Counted from the stretch's first letter, positions 44,354 to 53,997 are shown. The stretch: DNA of 64,000 nucleotides from Pseudomonas farris (GCF_019145235.1 NZ_JAHSTV010000009.1:248001-312000); one strand, 5' to 3'. Made by a program: numbers and translations. The notes: generated by a model from the sequence alone, not told the origin.

Positions 44354-45943
44354 TCAGTCCCGCATTTCGGTCTGGCGTTCGACAGGGTCGATCAGCACGG
44401 CTTTCTGCTGGCGCACCAGCAGGTCGAGAATTTCATCCTGGCGTTCGCCGAGAATCCCCGAGAAGCTGATGCCGCTGGATTTGGTCGGTGCGAGCATCGA
44501 CACGCGATACAACTCCACGCTCAGCGGCGAGTCGATCGACAGTGGTCCGCTGCCATTGGCGGCCAGTTCACCACCGACCACAATCAGGGACACCTGGGCG
44601 TCGAACGGATCGAGCTTGATGTCCCGGTCGGTGTCGCTCAAATCTTTGATGTGCCCGTAGACACCGGTCAGGCCGTTGGCCATCGAGACGTTTTCGTACA
44701 GGCGAATGTTCACGCTGTTACGAATACGGATGCCGTGGCGTCGGTTGCTGATCACCTTGTTGCCCCACAACAGGTTGTCAGCACTCTCATAGAGGGTGAT
44801 GCCATCGGTGTGGTTCTTGTAGATCTCGTTGTAGGCGATCAGGTTGTTCACACTGTTACGGTCGATCACCAGGCCCGACAATTTGTTGTCGTAGCTGCGG
44901 TTGTTGAAGATGAAGCTGTCGTTGACCTCACGGGAAATAATGATCCCGTGCTTCTTCTTGGTCCCGTACACCGTGTTGTCGGCGATGATCAGACCGTGGG
45001 AACGGTCATGGGGGTCGATGCCGTAGACGATGTTGTCTTTGTAGGTGTTGCCCTTGACCACGAAGTCGCGGGTTTCGTAGCAGTAGAAGCCGTACCACAT
45101 GTCCGAGAACTCGGAGCCGACGATCCAGCCGGACGGTTCAGGGCGCTTGAGCACCTTGGCCATGTTCGGCGTGTATTGGGAAATACTCACGCCGTAAGAC
45201 TTACTGTTGGCGTAACCGAAACTGGCGATCTTGCTGTTGGCGATATAGGTCTCGGTGCCACCCCAGGACAGCAGGAACGGACGGAACTCCTTGGGCGACT
45301 TGAAGGCCGCCGGGCCGTTTGCCTTCTCGCTCCAGCCAGTGATTTTGGTATCACGCACGAACAGCTGGCCGTCGTTGACCAGGAACGAACCGGCCTCTTG
45401 GGACAGGCGCAATTCCTGGGTCTGCTTGTCGATTTCCAGAATGCCCTTGTTACCCACCACGATCGGCAACTTCGCCAGGAACACCCCCGGCGAAGTTTCG
45501 CTGAAGTACTGCTTGGGCAGCTTCTTCGCCAGGTCCTTGAGGTTCATGTAGCCGTCGTCGATGAAGATCGCTTGCGGGATGCCATGCTGACGCACCACCC
45601 ACTCTGCCATCTTGTTGTCACCGCCGATGAAGTCCTTCAGGGCGTTTTCCTGCATCATCCGGCGCACGCTGATCTTGCCGGGTTTGGTACGCACGATTTT
45701 CGCCGCGATGGCTTCGGCGGTGTAGCCAGAAGTGTCCGGCAGTTTAGGCTTGGCCAGGTCCAGCGGCGCGGTTGGCGCGCTGCTGACGGTGTAGGTCTTG
45801 GCCTGTTGCAGCCCCTTGGCCATGGTCGTCGATTTGCCCTGTTGCACAGGCTTGGCCGGTTCGACGGTGGCGAAGGCGGCTGCGCTGGCGAGCAGTAGCG
45901 CGCCGGCCAGCAGGCTGATCGAGCCTTTCTTGGCACTGTTCAT
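44354..45943 (-). CDS. algG: Mannuronan C5-epimerase AlgG
   Basis: Periplasmic epimerase converting mannuronate to guluronate in the polymer, 529 residues. Signal peptide (about residues 1-26, ISLLAGALLLASAAAFA) and a right-handed beta-helix of repeated CASH-type turns with the catalytic motif YGIDPHDRSHGLIIADN. ATG 45943 has GGGAG 8 bases ahead and is preferred to the one 27 bases upstream. It follows algE by 26 bases. Confidence 0.96.
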   Translation of the reverse strand: MNSAKKGSISLLAGALLLASAAAFATVEPAKPVQQGKSTTMAKGLQQAKTYTVSSAPTAPLDLAKPKLPDTSGYTAEAIAAKIVRTKPGKISVRRMMQENALKDFIGGDNKMAEWVVRQHGIPQAIFIDDGYMNLKDLAKKLPKQYFSETSPGVFLAKLPIVVGNKGILEIDKQTQELRLSQEAGSFLVNDGQLFVRDTKITGWSEKANGPAAFKSPKEFRPFLLSWGGTETYIANSKIASFGYANSKSYGVSISQYTPNMAKVLKRPEPSGWIVGSEFSDMWYGFYCYETRDFVVKGNTYKDNIVYGIDPHDRSHGLIIADNTVYGTKKKHGIIISREVNDSFIFNNRSYDNKLSGLVIDRNSVNNLIAYNEIYKNHTDGITLYESADNLLWGNKVISNRRHGIRIRNSVNIRLYENVSMANGLTGVYGHIKDLSDTDRDIKLDPFDAQVSLIVVGGELAANGSGPLSIDSPLSVELYRVSMLAPTKSSGISFSGILGERQDEILDLLVRQQKAVLIDPVERQTEMRD

Positions 45944-45969
45944 GTCGGGCACTCCCTTCGCGGTTTGCA

Positions 45970-47457
45970 TCAGAAGCGCCAGACCACGTCGACAAACGCG
46001 CGGTGCATGTACGAGTCAACTTCTTTGCCATAGGCATCGCCTGGCTTGAACACACCGCCACGGAACCGTACCAGTGCCGAAGGCTCATCGATCGACTGGC
46101 TCAACGCTGCTGGCAGCAGGCCTTGCTTGAAGTACTTGGTGACCACCAGGTCCATTTCCTGACCGAGGTCTTTGTTGCCATCTTCCAGCGGCAGGGAGGT
46201 GCTGGAGAGGATCGCACCGGTTACGTCGTCGGTGTTGTTTTCGACGGCGTTGATGCCGTTGCTGCCCACCGGCTTGTTGCCGTCGACGCGCCAGAACTTG
46301 TGGTAGATCAGACTGGCGTCGTATTCGTCGTTGAGCATCCACGAGCCGAACAAGGTAGCGGTCTGCATGTTGTTCATTTCGCCACGGAAGGCTTCGCCGA
46401 AACGGTGAACCCGCGAGCGTGTACCGGTGTAGTTCGAGCGATTGCTTTCCAGACCGGTCTGTTCGTACTCGGCGCTGGCACGGGCATACGCCGCACCGAC
46501 TTGCCACTGCGGATCAAGGCGCAAACGCAGGCCGATATCAGTGGCCCAGCCATTGAGGTCTTCACCACGTTTGGCTTCGGTCGGACGCGTGCCATCGGCG
46601 TTCAGCGGGTTGACCGTGTCGGTGTCGCCGCTCATGCCGGTGATGCTGCCCCAGTAATTGACGGTGTTGGTGTTGCGCCAGTTGTAGGCGTCGCTGTCGG
46701 CGGTGAGGCCGAGCCAGCTGATGTCACCGTTCTGTTTTTTATCCAGCGAATCGCCGGCCACACCCGGCTCCGGGTAGTCGAGCTTGCCGTCATCATGGGT
46801 GTGATGACCGCGAATGCCGACCCAGTTACCCGGCGACCATTGAGTGGCAACGTCGCCGAAAACGTGCAGGCGATCCTTGTCCTTGGGCGCCAGCTCTTTC
46901 AAGTCGGTGCGGTATTCGCTGAAACGTTCGGCGACACCGACGTTGGCGCGCAACAGGGTGGTGTCGAAGGTCCAGTTCAGGGCTTCGATGTTGGTGTCGC
47001 GCCATTGGCCGTCGTCGTTGCGCAGGCGTTGGCGACCGAGTTTGAGGATCTCGCCAGGGTAGGGCGTGAGGCCGCTGTAGCCGACCCAGAACTCGCGCAT
47101 CGCCAAGTAGTTCTTCTTGGTTTTGCGATCACCGTTGTCGGTGGTCTGGGTACCCTCGGTATCGGACTGTTGCAGGGTGTCCGTTTCGATGATGTCGGTG
47201 GACGTCACGGCCTGGCCCATGGCGTAGGCGCTCCACGCGCCGCTTTCACCGTATACCCATGGACGCAGGTCGAGGCCGACGCCGGAAACGTCGCCGCCGC
47301 TGGCAGTGCCCAAGTCACGGTCGTCTTCGGACTGGCCGGTAACTTTGACTTCGAGGCCGAAGTTCTTGTCTTCGGTCAGGGCTGCCAGGGTCGGGCACGA
47401 CCACAGCAGGGCGAATGTCAGGCCAATACCGGCCTTAACGAATGGATTAAGCTTCAT
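45970..47457 (-). CDS. algE: Alginate export outer-membrane porin AlgE
   Basis: Outer-membrane 18-stranded channel for alginate export, 495 residues. Signal peptide MKLNPFVKAGIGLTFALLWS to about TLAALTED; acidic beta-strand repeats such as LKLGRQRLRNDDGQWRDTNI and C-terminal FVDVVWRF with terminal Phe fit outer-membrane assembly. Its ATG overlaps the algK stop (ATGA), so it is translated with AlgK, its periplasmic partner. Confidence 0.96.
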   Translation of the reverse strand: MKLNPFVKAGIGLTFALLWSCPTLAALTEDKNFGLEVKVTGQSEDDRDLGTASGGDVSGVGLDLRPWVYGESGAWSAYAMGQAVTSTDIIETDTLQQSDTEGTQTTDNGDRKTKKNYLAMREFWVGYSGLTPYPGEILKLGRQRLRNDDGQWRDTNIEALNWTFDTTLLRANVGVAERFSEYRTDLKELAPKDKDRLHVFGDVATQWSPGNWVGIRGHHTHDDGKLDYPEPGVAGDSLDKKQNGDISWLGLTADSDAYNWRNTNTVNYWGSITGMSGDTDTVNPLNADGTRPTEAKRGEDLNGWATDIGLRLRLDPQWQVGAAYARASAEYEQTGLESNRSNYTGTRSRVHRFGEAFRGEMNNMQTATLFGSWMLNDEYDASLIYHKFWRVDGNKPVGSNGINAVENNTDDVTGAILSSTSLPLEDGNKDLGQEMDLVVTKYFKQGLLPAALSQSIDEPSALVRFRGGVFKPGDAYGKEVDSYMHRAFVDVVWRF

Positions 47458-48956
47458 AGGGATTCCTCGCCGTCTTCTTCTTGCAGGGCGTGCAGTTCCA
47501 GCGTGTCCGAACTCACGGCGCTACGAATGGCCTGCTCTTGTTTCAGCAGGCGTTGGGCCTCGGCCAGCCGGTCAGGCGGCAGTTGCGTTTCGATTGTTTG
47601 CGCAAGCTCATTGGCTTGTGGGGTGTTTTGAGCCTTCGCCAATTGGCTGAAGACATAAGCGTTGACCGGGTCGGGCCGGGTGCCCTTGCCTTGGGAGAAC
47701 AGTTGGGCAATGGCGAAATCGGCGCTGTTCTGGCCGTTGCGCGCAGCGGTCAGCAGGTGATCCAGGGCTTTCTGCGGATAGACCTTGCCCAGGTAACCAC
47801 GACGGTAAATCTGGCCGAGGTAGTAATCGGCGGCGACTTCCCGGCCGACGGCTTTCTTGAAGTGCTCTTCGGCGACCTTGGCGTCGGCCGGTACCATTTT
47901 TCCTTCGAAATAGAGCTTGCCCAGCAACAGTTCGGCACGTGGTTGGTCGGCAGCGCGGCCGTTGTCCAGGTATTTCATCATGGCGTCGACATCACCCAGT
48001 TCAGGGAAGTCGTATAGCAGTTGCGCCAGGCTGACCCAGGATGCCGGGTAGCCAGGTGCGATGCCTTCGAGCAGCGACTGAGCGGTTTTCTCGTCGGTCT
48101 TGCCCAGGCTTGCATCGCCCAGCACGCGGGCCACGCTGTCCACACGTTGCGCAGAAACGACGCCACGGCTGTGACCAGCCTGCATCTGCTTGATCAGTTC
48201 GGCCTGTTGCTCTGGCTGGCCGCGTTTCTGATAGACCGTGGCCAGTTCGACATAGCAGATGTCAGTGGTGTTCAACGCCGCTTTGCAGACTTTTTCCACG
48301 TCATCCAGGTGTTGGTCGTAAGTGCCCTGGGTGCGATAGAGCAGCACTTGCGCCAGACCGGCTTCCGGTTTGCCTTCGGTGCGCCATTGGCTGATCTGCT
48401 GCTGCGCGTTGACGTTCGGGAAACTGTGCGGGTATTGCAGGTACAGCATCGCCAGCGGGATCAGGGTGTTGCCTTCGCCATTGGCCGAGGCTTTCTTCAA
48501 CAGCGCTTCGGCTTCGTGATGTTCGGCTTCGGTGGCGCCGGGTTTGGCCACCAGCAGACGACCCAGGCGAGCCTGAGCCCGCGGCGAGACGCTGGCCGCG
48601 GCGCGGTAAGTCGCCTCGGCCTTTTTGATTTGCGCCGGGTCACGGCTGTCGACCTGCAGATCGGCCAGGCCGACCTGAGCTTCGCTGTAACCCAGGTCTG
48701 CCAGTTGCTGATAGTTCTGCGCCGCCAGCGTGGTGTCGCCGCGCTTGAGGGCTTCATTGGCCAGGCGCTGGTCGGGCAGACCGGCGCAACCGGCCAGGCT
48801 CACGGCCAATGCAACGGCACACAGTGATCCTATGTGGGAGCGGGCTTGCTCGCGAAGCAGGCGCTGCGGTGCATCAGGTAGACCGTGTTGATCCCTTCGC
48901 GAGCAAGCCCGCTCCCACAAGGTGTGCGGTGTGTTCAGGATTTTTGTAATGGTCAC
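47454..48956 (-). CDS. algK: Alginate secretion lipoprotein AlgK, with a REPIN inside the signal-peptide region
   Basis: TPR-like outer-membrane lipoprotein that helps place AlgE and binds AlgX. From GTG 48956 it has 500 residues; P. aeruginosa AlgK is about 475. Sel1/TPR repeats run from GLPDQRLANEALKRGDTTLA to the C terminus. The lipobox is LAGC in ALAVSLAGCAG. A REPIN (48833-48919) encodes about 30 residues (WERACSRR ... EQARSHI) between MTITKILNTPHTL and SLCAVALAVSLAGC, in frame; no ATG, GTG or TTG follows it before the hydrophobic core. GTG 48956 has GAGG 8 bases upstream; the ATG at 48962 is too close to it. Confidence 0.93.
   Translation of the reverse strand: MTITKILNTPHTLWERACSRRDQHGLPDAPQRLLREQARSHIGSLCAVALAVSLAGCAGLPDQRLANEALKRGDTTLAAQNYQQLADLGYSEAQVGLADLQVDSRDPAQIKKAEATYRAAASVSPRAQARLGRLLVAKPGATEAEHHEAEALLKKASANGEGNTLIPLAMLYLQYPHSFPNVNAQQQISQWRTEGKPEAGLAQVLLYRTQGTYDQHLDDVEKVCKAALNTTDICYVELATVYQKRGQPEQQAELIKQMQAGHSRGVVSAQRVDSVARVLGDASLGKTDEKTAQSLLEGIAPGYPASWVSLAQLLYDFPELGDVDAMMKYLDNGRAADQPRAELLLGKLYFEGKMVPADAKVAEEHFKKAVGREVAADYYLGQIYRRGYLGKVYPQKALDHLLTAARNGQNSADFAIAQLFSQGKGTRPDPVNAYVFSQLAKAQNTPQANELAQTIETQLPPDRLAEAQRLLKQEQAIRSAVSSDTLELHALQEEDGEESL
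48833..48919. repeat. REPIN inside algK
   Basis: TGTGGGAGCGGGCTTGCTCG at 48833-48852 is mirrored by CGAGCAAGCCCGCTCCCACA ending at 48919. It has no stop codon in the algK frame and keeps that frame open. Confidence 0.92.
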
Positions 48957-48971
48957 AGGCATGTCCTCGAC

Positions 48972-50141
48972 TTAAAGACCGGCGGCCATGGCTTTGTTGA
49001 TCAGCCAGTTCAGGTTCGGGCCACGAGTGCTGTTCACTTCCACTGGGCGACCAGCGAAGGCGCTGTCCAGTGGCTCGTCAGGTTTGATCTGCACGCGGAT
49101 GTCGGACGACAGGTCGGCGCTTTTCAGGCTGGTGCTGCTGACAATCTTGCCGGTACGGGTTTGGTCTTCACCGGCGATCTGGAAGCTGACCGTGGTGCCT
49201 GGACGCACGTCGCCGAACTGGCGATAGGAGAAGCGTGCTTCAACGTTGGCTTCGGTGTTGCGCGGCACCAGTTGGAAGATCACATCGCCTTTGCTGGCGT
49301 ACTGACCGTTAGCCACCAATTGCTGAGCCACGGTGCAATCGCACGGCGACGTCAGGGTGCCGGTCATTTGCTTGCCGAACAGTTCTTCAACCTTGGACGG
49401 TTGCAGTTGACCTTCGTCCAGATGGCCCTTGAGTACGTCGAGCATGCTGGTGCTGAAGGTCGCCAGTGGGGCGCCTTTGGCAGCAACGCCGTCGGCTTTG
49501 ATCAAGCTCTGCACGGTGCCGTCGCGCGGCATGGTGATGTTCATACCCTGCACGCTGACCAGACCTGCCTGGGCGTGGCTGACGAAGTACATGCCGTACA
49601 CGGATTTGAAGATGAAACCGAACGCCACCAGGCCGATCACGAAGATACCGGCGCTGAAGGTCACCGCTTTCAGACGGCCGAGCGGGGTCATGCCGTGGCC
49701 GCCGTCCTTGACCTTGCGCGCCTTGGTGAAGTTGTCGCGCTGCAGGGTCGCCAGCATTTCACCTACGCTGACGATGTCGCCAGCCAAGTGCGAGGTGATC
49801 AGGTGGCGCAGGGTGGAAATGTCACGGGGTTCCAGGTTCTGGAACTGGCAACCGATACGACCGGTTTGGCGATCGACGGAGCGGATTTGCAATTCCACGT
49901 CCATGGCCAGGCCGAGGTTATCGATCACGAATTGCAGACGGGCCTTGTGCACATCGCCGACCTTCAGCGGCAGCTGACCGGCGTTGAACGCCAGGCCGCC
50001 AGCGGAAAGGTCGATGACCCGGGCTTCAACCGGAGTCCGGTCTGGACCGAAGAAACGCAGCTTGGCCGGGATTTTCACGCGAGCGTGTTGGCGCTGGGCT
50101 TCGGATTCGTGCACTACGTTGGAGTTGACGGCGGTATTCAT
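48972..50141 (-). CDS. alg44: Alginate polymerase co-factor Alg44 (PilZ c-di-GMP receptor)
   Basis: Inner-membrane protein needed with Alg8 for polymerisation, activated by c-di-GMP, 389 residues. The PilZ domain is at the N terminus (RQHARVKIPAKLRF; IDLSAGGLAFNAG, the Arg and DxSxxG motifs), followed by one membrane segment (about 162-182, FVIGLVAFGFIFKSVYG) and a periplasmic HlyD-like part. It lies 35 bases after alg8. Confidence 0.96.
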   Translation of the reverse strand: MNTAVNSNVVHESEAQRQHARVKIPAKLRFFGPDRTPVEARVIDLSAGGLAFNAGQLPLKVGDVHKARLQFVIDNLGLAMDVELQIRSVDRQTGRIGCQFQNLEPRDISTLRHLITSHLAGDIVSVGEMLATLQRDNFTKARKVKDGGHGMTPLGRLKAVTFSAGIFVIGLVAFGFIFKSVYGMYFVSHAQAGLVSVQGMNITMPRDGTVQSLIKADGVAAKGAPLATFSTSMLDVLKGHLDEGQLQPSKVEELFGKQMTGTLTSPCDCTVAQQLVANGQYASKGDVIFQLVPRNTEANVEARFSYRQFGDVRPGTTVSFQIAGEDQTRTGKIVSSTSLKSADLSSDIRVQIKPDEPLDSAFAGRPVEVNSTRGPNLNWLINKAMAAGL

Positions 50142-50176
50142 ATGGGCGATTTCCTAGTTAATTCAGGCGAGTTCGG

Positions 50177-51658
50177 TCAGACCATCAGCAGCAGCACGGC
50201 GACAAAAATGCTGCCGGCGGAGAAGGTCATGGTCCGAGACGACCAAGTGTTGAACCAACGTTGAAAGCTGGCGAGATCACGGGTCAGAGAAGTGGGCTGG
50301 CGAGTCCAGGACTGTTGATCGAGGCGGAAGAACACGTAGATCTTCACCAGCGCACCGACGATCTGGTTGTAATAGAGAATCGCCGGGTAAGCCGGGCCGA
50401 TCCGGTGACCGGAGCAGGACAGCAGCACGGTCAGGATCAGACGGGTGATGCCGATCCACAGCAGGTAAACCAGGATGAACGCGCTGCCGTACTTGAAGGT
50501 GGCGAGGATTGCCACGGTCAGGCCCAGCAAGGACGTCCACATCGACACGCGTTGATCGAACAGCACCACCGAAGTGAACAGGCCGAGACGTTTCATCCCC
50601 AAGCCCAGGGCTCGGGAATTCTGCCGCAGGTTGTTGCCGTACCAGCGGAACATCAGTTTTCGGCTGGCCTTGATGAAGCTCTTCTCGGGCGGGTGCTCCA
50701 CGGTGTGGATAGCGGCGTCCGGCACGTAGAAAGTGTCATAGCCCAAGCGCATCAAGCTGAACCAGCTCGACTTGTCGTCACCGGTCAGGAACTTGAAGCG
50801 GCCCAGGCGCCAGTGTTGCAGCGAGTCGCTTTCCACATCGGCGATGAAGTCCGGGTTGGTGACCACGGTGGCGCGGAATACCGACATCCGGCCGGTCATG
50901 GTCAACACGCGCTTGGACAGGGCCATGGAGCACATGTTGATGTGGCGCTGGGCGAATCGCAGTTTGTGCCATTCGCTCATGATGTAGCCGCCGCGCACTT
51001 CGCAGAACTCGTTGGTGGTCAGGCCGCCGACATTGCCGAACATCTGGAACCACGGCACGGTCTTGAGCACGACGCCTTCGGCCAATACGGTGTCGCCATC
51101 GATCACGGCAACCACGGCGCGGTCGTCCGGCAGGTGGCGTGAGATGGCGCGGAAACCGTAGGCAAGGCCATCGCGTTTGCCGGTGCCGGGAATGCGCACG
51201 AAGTCGAGCTTGACCCGTGGCGGTGGGTTCATGCGTTTCCAGAGGCTCTTGACCAGCAGCTCATCGGACATTTCCACGATGGAGCACACCACGGTGGTCG
51301 GCAGGCCGCAGTCGATGGCCTCGCGGATTACCGAGCTGTAGACCTGAGCGGTGGTCAGCGCGTCGATACGAAAGCTCGTGACCATCAGAAATACATGGGA
51401 CGGGTCTGCCGCTTTGCCCAGCTTGCGCACTTTGCGCCGCAGGTGCGGGTAGACCACGTACAGAAACAGCATGCCGCGCAGAAAGTGCGTGGCACCCATC
51501 GAGTAGCGCCAGATACCGACGATACCGATCAGGAAGATGAAGTCCTTCGACTCGGAGTCGAACGTGGACGCAGGCAGCGCCATGGCGATGCCCATCAGTA
51601 AACTTAGGTAAAACAGCCAACCGGCGGCCTGAAGTAGGCCGTGCTTTAGCCTGTGCAT
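50177..51658 (-). CDS. alg8: Alginate synthase catalytic subunit Alg8
   Basis: Inner-membrane family-2 glycosyltransferase that polymerises mannuronate from GDP-mannuronate, 493 residues. Two N-terminal membrane segments, the GT2 cytoplasmic domain (VVAVIDGDTVLAEGV; DVESDSLQHWRLGRFK with QxxRW-like motif) and C-terminal membrane segments (about 375-440). ATG 51667 (MQI) also lies in frame; the ATG at 51658 has GGA 8 bases upstream and gives the usual length. A REP pair separates it from algD. Confidence 0.95.
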   Translation of the reverse strand: MHRLKHGLLQAAGWLFYLSLLMGIAMALPASTFDSESKDFIFLIGIVGIWRYSMGATHFLRGMLFLYVVYPHLRRKVRKLGKAADPSHVFLMVTSFRIDALTTAQVYSSVIREAIDCGLPTTVVCSIVEMSDELLVKSLWKRMNPPPRVKLDFVRIPGTGKRDGLAYGFRAISRHLPDDRAVVAVIDGDTVLAEGVVLKTVPWFQMFGNVGGLTTNEFCEVRGGYIMSEWHKLRFAQRHINMCSMALSKRVLTMTGRMSVFRATVVTNPDFIADVESDSLQHWRLGRFKFLTGDDKSSWFSLMRLGYDTFYVPDAAIHTVEHPPEKSFIKASRKLMFRWYGNNLRQNSRALGLGMKRLGLFTSVVLFDQRVSMWTSLLGLTVAILATFKYGSAFILVYLLWIGITRLILTVLLSCSGHRIGPAYPAILYYNQIVGALVKIYVFFRLDQQSWTRQPTSLTRDLASFQRWFNTWSSRTMTFSAGSIFVAVLLLMV

Positions 51659-51766
51659 AATCTGCATCCGTCTCGATCTCGGGCGAGCCTGTGGGGTGGC
51701 CCGATGGGGTTAAGGCAGGCCTGTGAAAACTGACGTCACCCGCTCTGGATGACGCCAGAAATCCTG

Positions 51767-51850
51767 GTAGGAGCTGCCGCAGGCTGCGATCTTTTGGCGT
51801 CAGTGAGATCGCTGAAAATCAAAAGATCGCAGGCTTCGTCAGCTCCTACA
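51767..51850. repeat. REPIN between algD and alg8
   Basis: GTAGGAGCTGCCGCAGGCTG (from 51767) followed by CGATCTTTTG faces CAAAAGATCGCAGGCTTCGT and CAGCTCCTACA ending at 51850; a GTAGGAGCTGCCG-type REPIN. It is in the 203-base gap after algD. Confidence 0.88.
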
Positions 51851-51861
51851 CAGATGCAGCG

Positions 51862-53178
51862 TTACCAGCAGATGCCTTCAGTCCGGCCACTCACGCTGGT
51901 GGCTTTGGACATGAAGCCAACCAGGTCGACCACTTGCTTGCCGTGTGGAGCTTCCAGCGCCAGGGCGCGGAATTTCTCGTCACGGTTGCCGAGGATGATC
52001 ACGTCGGAGTTTGCGATCACATCGTCGAAGTCGGAGTTGAGCAAGGACGAGACGTGAGGGATCTTCGACTCGATGTAATCCTTGTTCGCACCGTGAACGC
52101 GGGCGTATTCGACGTTGCTGTCGTAGATGCTCAGGTCGTAACCCTTGCCGATCAGCATTTCCGCCAGATCAACCAGCGGGCTTTCGCGCAGGTCGTCGGT
52201 GCCGGCCTTGAAGCTCAGACCCAGCAGCGCGACTTTGCGTTTGTCATGGCTGGAGACGATGTCGAACGCGTTCTGCACCTGGGACTCGTTACTGCGCATC
52301 AGCGAGTTGAGCAGCGGTGCTTCCACGTCCAGGGAACCGGCGCGGTAGGTCAGGGCGCGGACGTCTTTAGGCAGGCAAGAGCCGCCGAACGCAAAGCCTG
52401 GGCGCATGTAGTACTGGGACAGGTTCAGCGTCTTGTCCTGGCAGACCACTTCCATCACTTCACGACCGTCAACACCGACGGCCTTGGCGATGTTGCCGAT
52501 CTCGTTGGCGAAGGTCACCTTGGTGGCGTGCCACACGTTGCAGGTGTACTTGATCATCTCGGCAACGGCGATGTCCTTGCGGATGATCGGTGCGTCGAGT
52601 TCTTCGTACAGCGATTGCAGAACGTCACCCGAAGCCTTGTCGAACTCGCCGATAACGGTCATTGGCGGCAGATCGTAATCGGCGATCGCGGTGCTTTCAC
52701 GCAGGAACTCAGGGTTGACCGCTACGCCGAAGTCGACGCCGGCTTTTTTGCCGGAGCAGTCTTCGAGGATCGGGATCACCACGTTTGCCACGGTGCCCGG
52801 CAGGACGGTGCTGCGAACCACGATGGTGTGGCGGGTGGTCTTGTCACGCAGGACAAAACCGATCTCGCGGCACACGGCTTCGATGTAGTTCAGTTCCAGA
52901 TCGCCGTTCTTCTTGCTCGGCGTACCGACGCAGATCATCGACAGGTCGGTGTCGCGAATCGCCTCGGCGAAGTTGGTCGTGCCGCGCAATTTGCCCGTCT
53001 CGATACCCTTCTGCAGAAGTTCGCCCAAACCCGGTTCAACGATCGGCGATTTGCCGGCGTTGATCATATCGATTTTGTCTTTGGCAACATCGACGCCAAC
53101 GACGTCATGGCCCCGTGCAGACAGGCAACCGGCACATACTGCGCCGACGTAACCCAAACCAAATATGCTGATGCGCAT
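51862..53178 (-). CDS. algD: GDP-mannose 6-dehydrogenase
   Basis: First committed enzyme of alginate synthesis: oxidises GDP-mannose to GDP-mannuronate with NAD, 438 residues. Rossmann motif MRISIFGLGYVGAVCAG, catalytic Cys in FGGSCLPKDVRAL (about residue 268), and the C-terminal UDP-binding domain. ATG 53178 has GAGG 8 bases ahead. It is first in the operon; its long upstream region is the known site of AlgU-dependent control in pseudomonads. Confidence 0.97.
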   Translation of the reverse strand: MRISIFGLGYVGAVCAGCLSARGHDVVGVDVAKDKIDMINAGKSPIVEPGLGELLQKGIETGKLRGTTNFAEAIRDTDLSMICVGTPSKKNGDLELNYIEAVCREIGFVLRDKTTRHTIVVRSTVLPGTVANVVIPILEDCSGKKAGVDFGVAVNPEFLRESTAIADYDLPPMTVIGEFDKASGDVLQSLYEELDAPIIRKDIAVAEMIKYTCNVWHATKVTFANEIGNIAKAVGVDGREVMEVVCQDKTLNLSQYYMRPGFAFGGSCLPKDVRALTYRAGSLDVEAPLLNSLMRSNESQVQNAFDIVSSHDKRKVALLGLSFKAGTDDLRESPLVDLAEMLIGKGYDLSIYDSNVEYARVHGANKDYIESKIPHVSSLLNSDFDDVIANSDVIILGNRDEKFRALALEAPHGKQVVDLVGFMSKATSVSGRTEGICW

Positions 53179-53997
53179 CGCAATTACCTCTGTATTTATC
53201 AAGCCATTACATGGCCGGAGTTAATGGTGTTCAGCGGTCATAGTGCACTCGCAAGTGCGACTTAAAGGCGCCACAATGCCGTGTGCAGGCATACTAAGTT
53301 CCGAGTGTCTAAATAAGTGCACTCAAGATGTGCGCAACCAGGCCTTATTGTTATGACTTGCCCTGTTATGCAGCCGATCCTCTTTTCAGAAGATTTCCGT
53401 GCAAAGGTCTTGCGCGCTCAATGCCAGGCCCGAAAGCCCGTAAATCAAGCGGTTGGGTGCTCAGGTGAGCACGTTTATAGGGGCGCAGCCGTGGCCTTGT
53501 AGGGGATAGTAATGGTGCGTTATCTCCTGTCCTTCATGTGTTGCCCAAATAAGTGATCAGTAAGCCAAAGTAAGTGTGACAACTTCGCTACATGGATCTC
53601 TTGTCTGTGTAAGTTATCTCGCACAATCACCGAGAGAATCGTTACCGGTGGTATGAGCGGCGCATTTGGACATAGTTCCTGTCCGCCCATCGTGAATTCT
53701 GAAATTTCTTGAAATATTGAAAAAGATGGCACTGCTTTCATATTGATAGCACTTGCCGTTTGGCCCTTTATATACGGGGCGATTGTTGCTCTGGATATGT
53801 TTTTGCCACTACGAGTAAAAATTTTCAGTGCCACTACTGAAAAAAATGATCAATGTCGAGTGAAACTAAAGTTAGAAAATGGAGTGCTTGAATATTGGCG
53901 CCAATAAAGCGGCGAAAAGGAAGGGATTGTTCGACGATTCAAGGGGGCGCGCACGACGAAGTAATGGGTGTCGTGCGCTGACTTAGTGCAGGCTCCA
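53179..53997. promoter_or_regulatory. algD upstream region with AlgU-like -35 and AT-rich stretch
   Basis: About 800 bases without a supported gene. On the minus strand GGAACTT (53296-53302) fits the -35 of AlgU promoters; the -10 (CATTG about 17 bases on, against TCTGA) is poor. A 14-base perfect palindrome TATTGGCGCCAATA is at 53893-53906. From about 53540 to 53880 the DNA is AT-richer than elsewhere. Short open frames here look like chance. Confidence 0.5.

Noticed and set aside
53520..53834. 104-codon open frame upstream of algD
   Set aside because: No recognisable domain and no clear ribosome site; it lies in the AT-richer algD control region.
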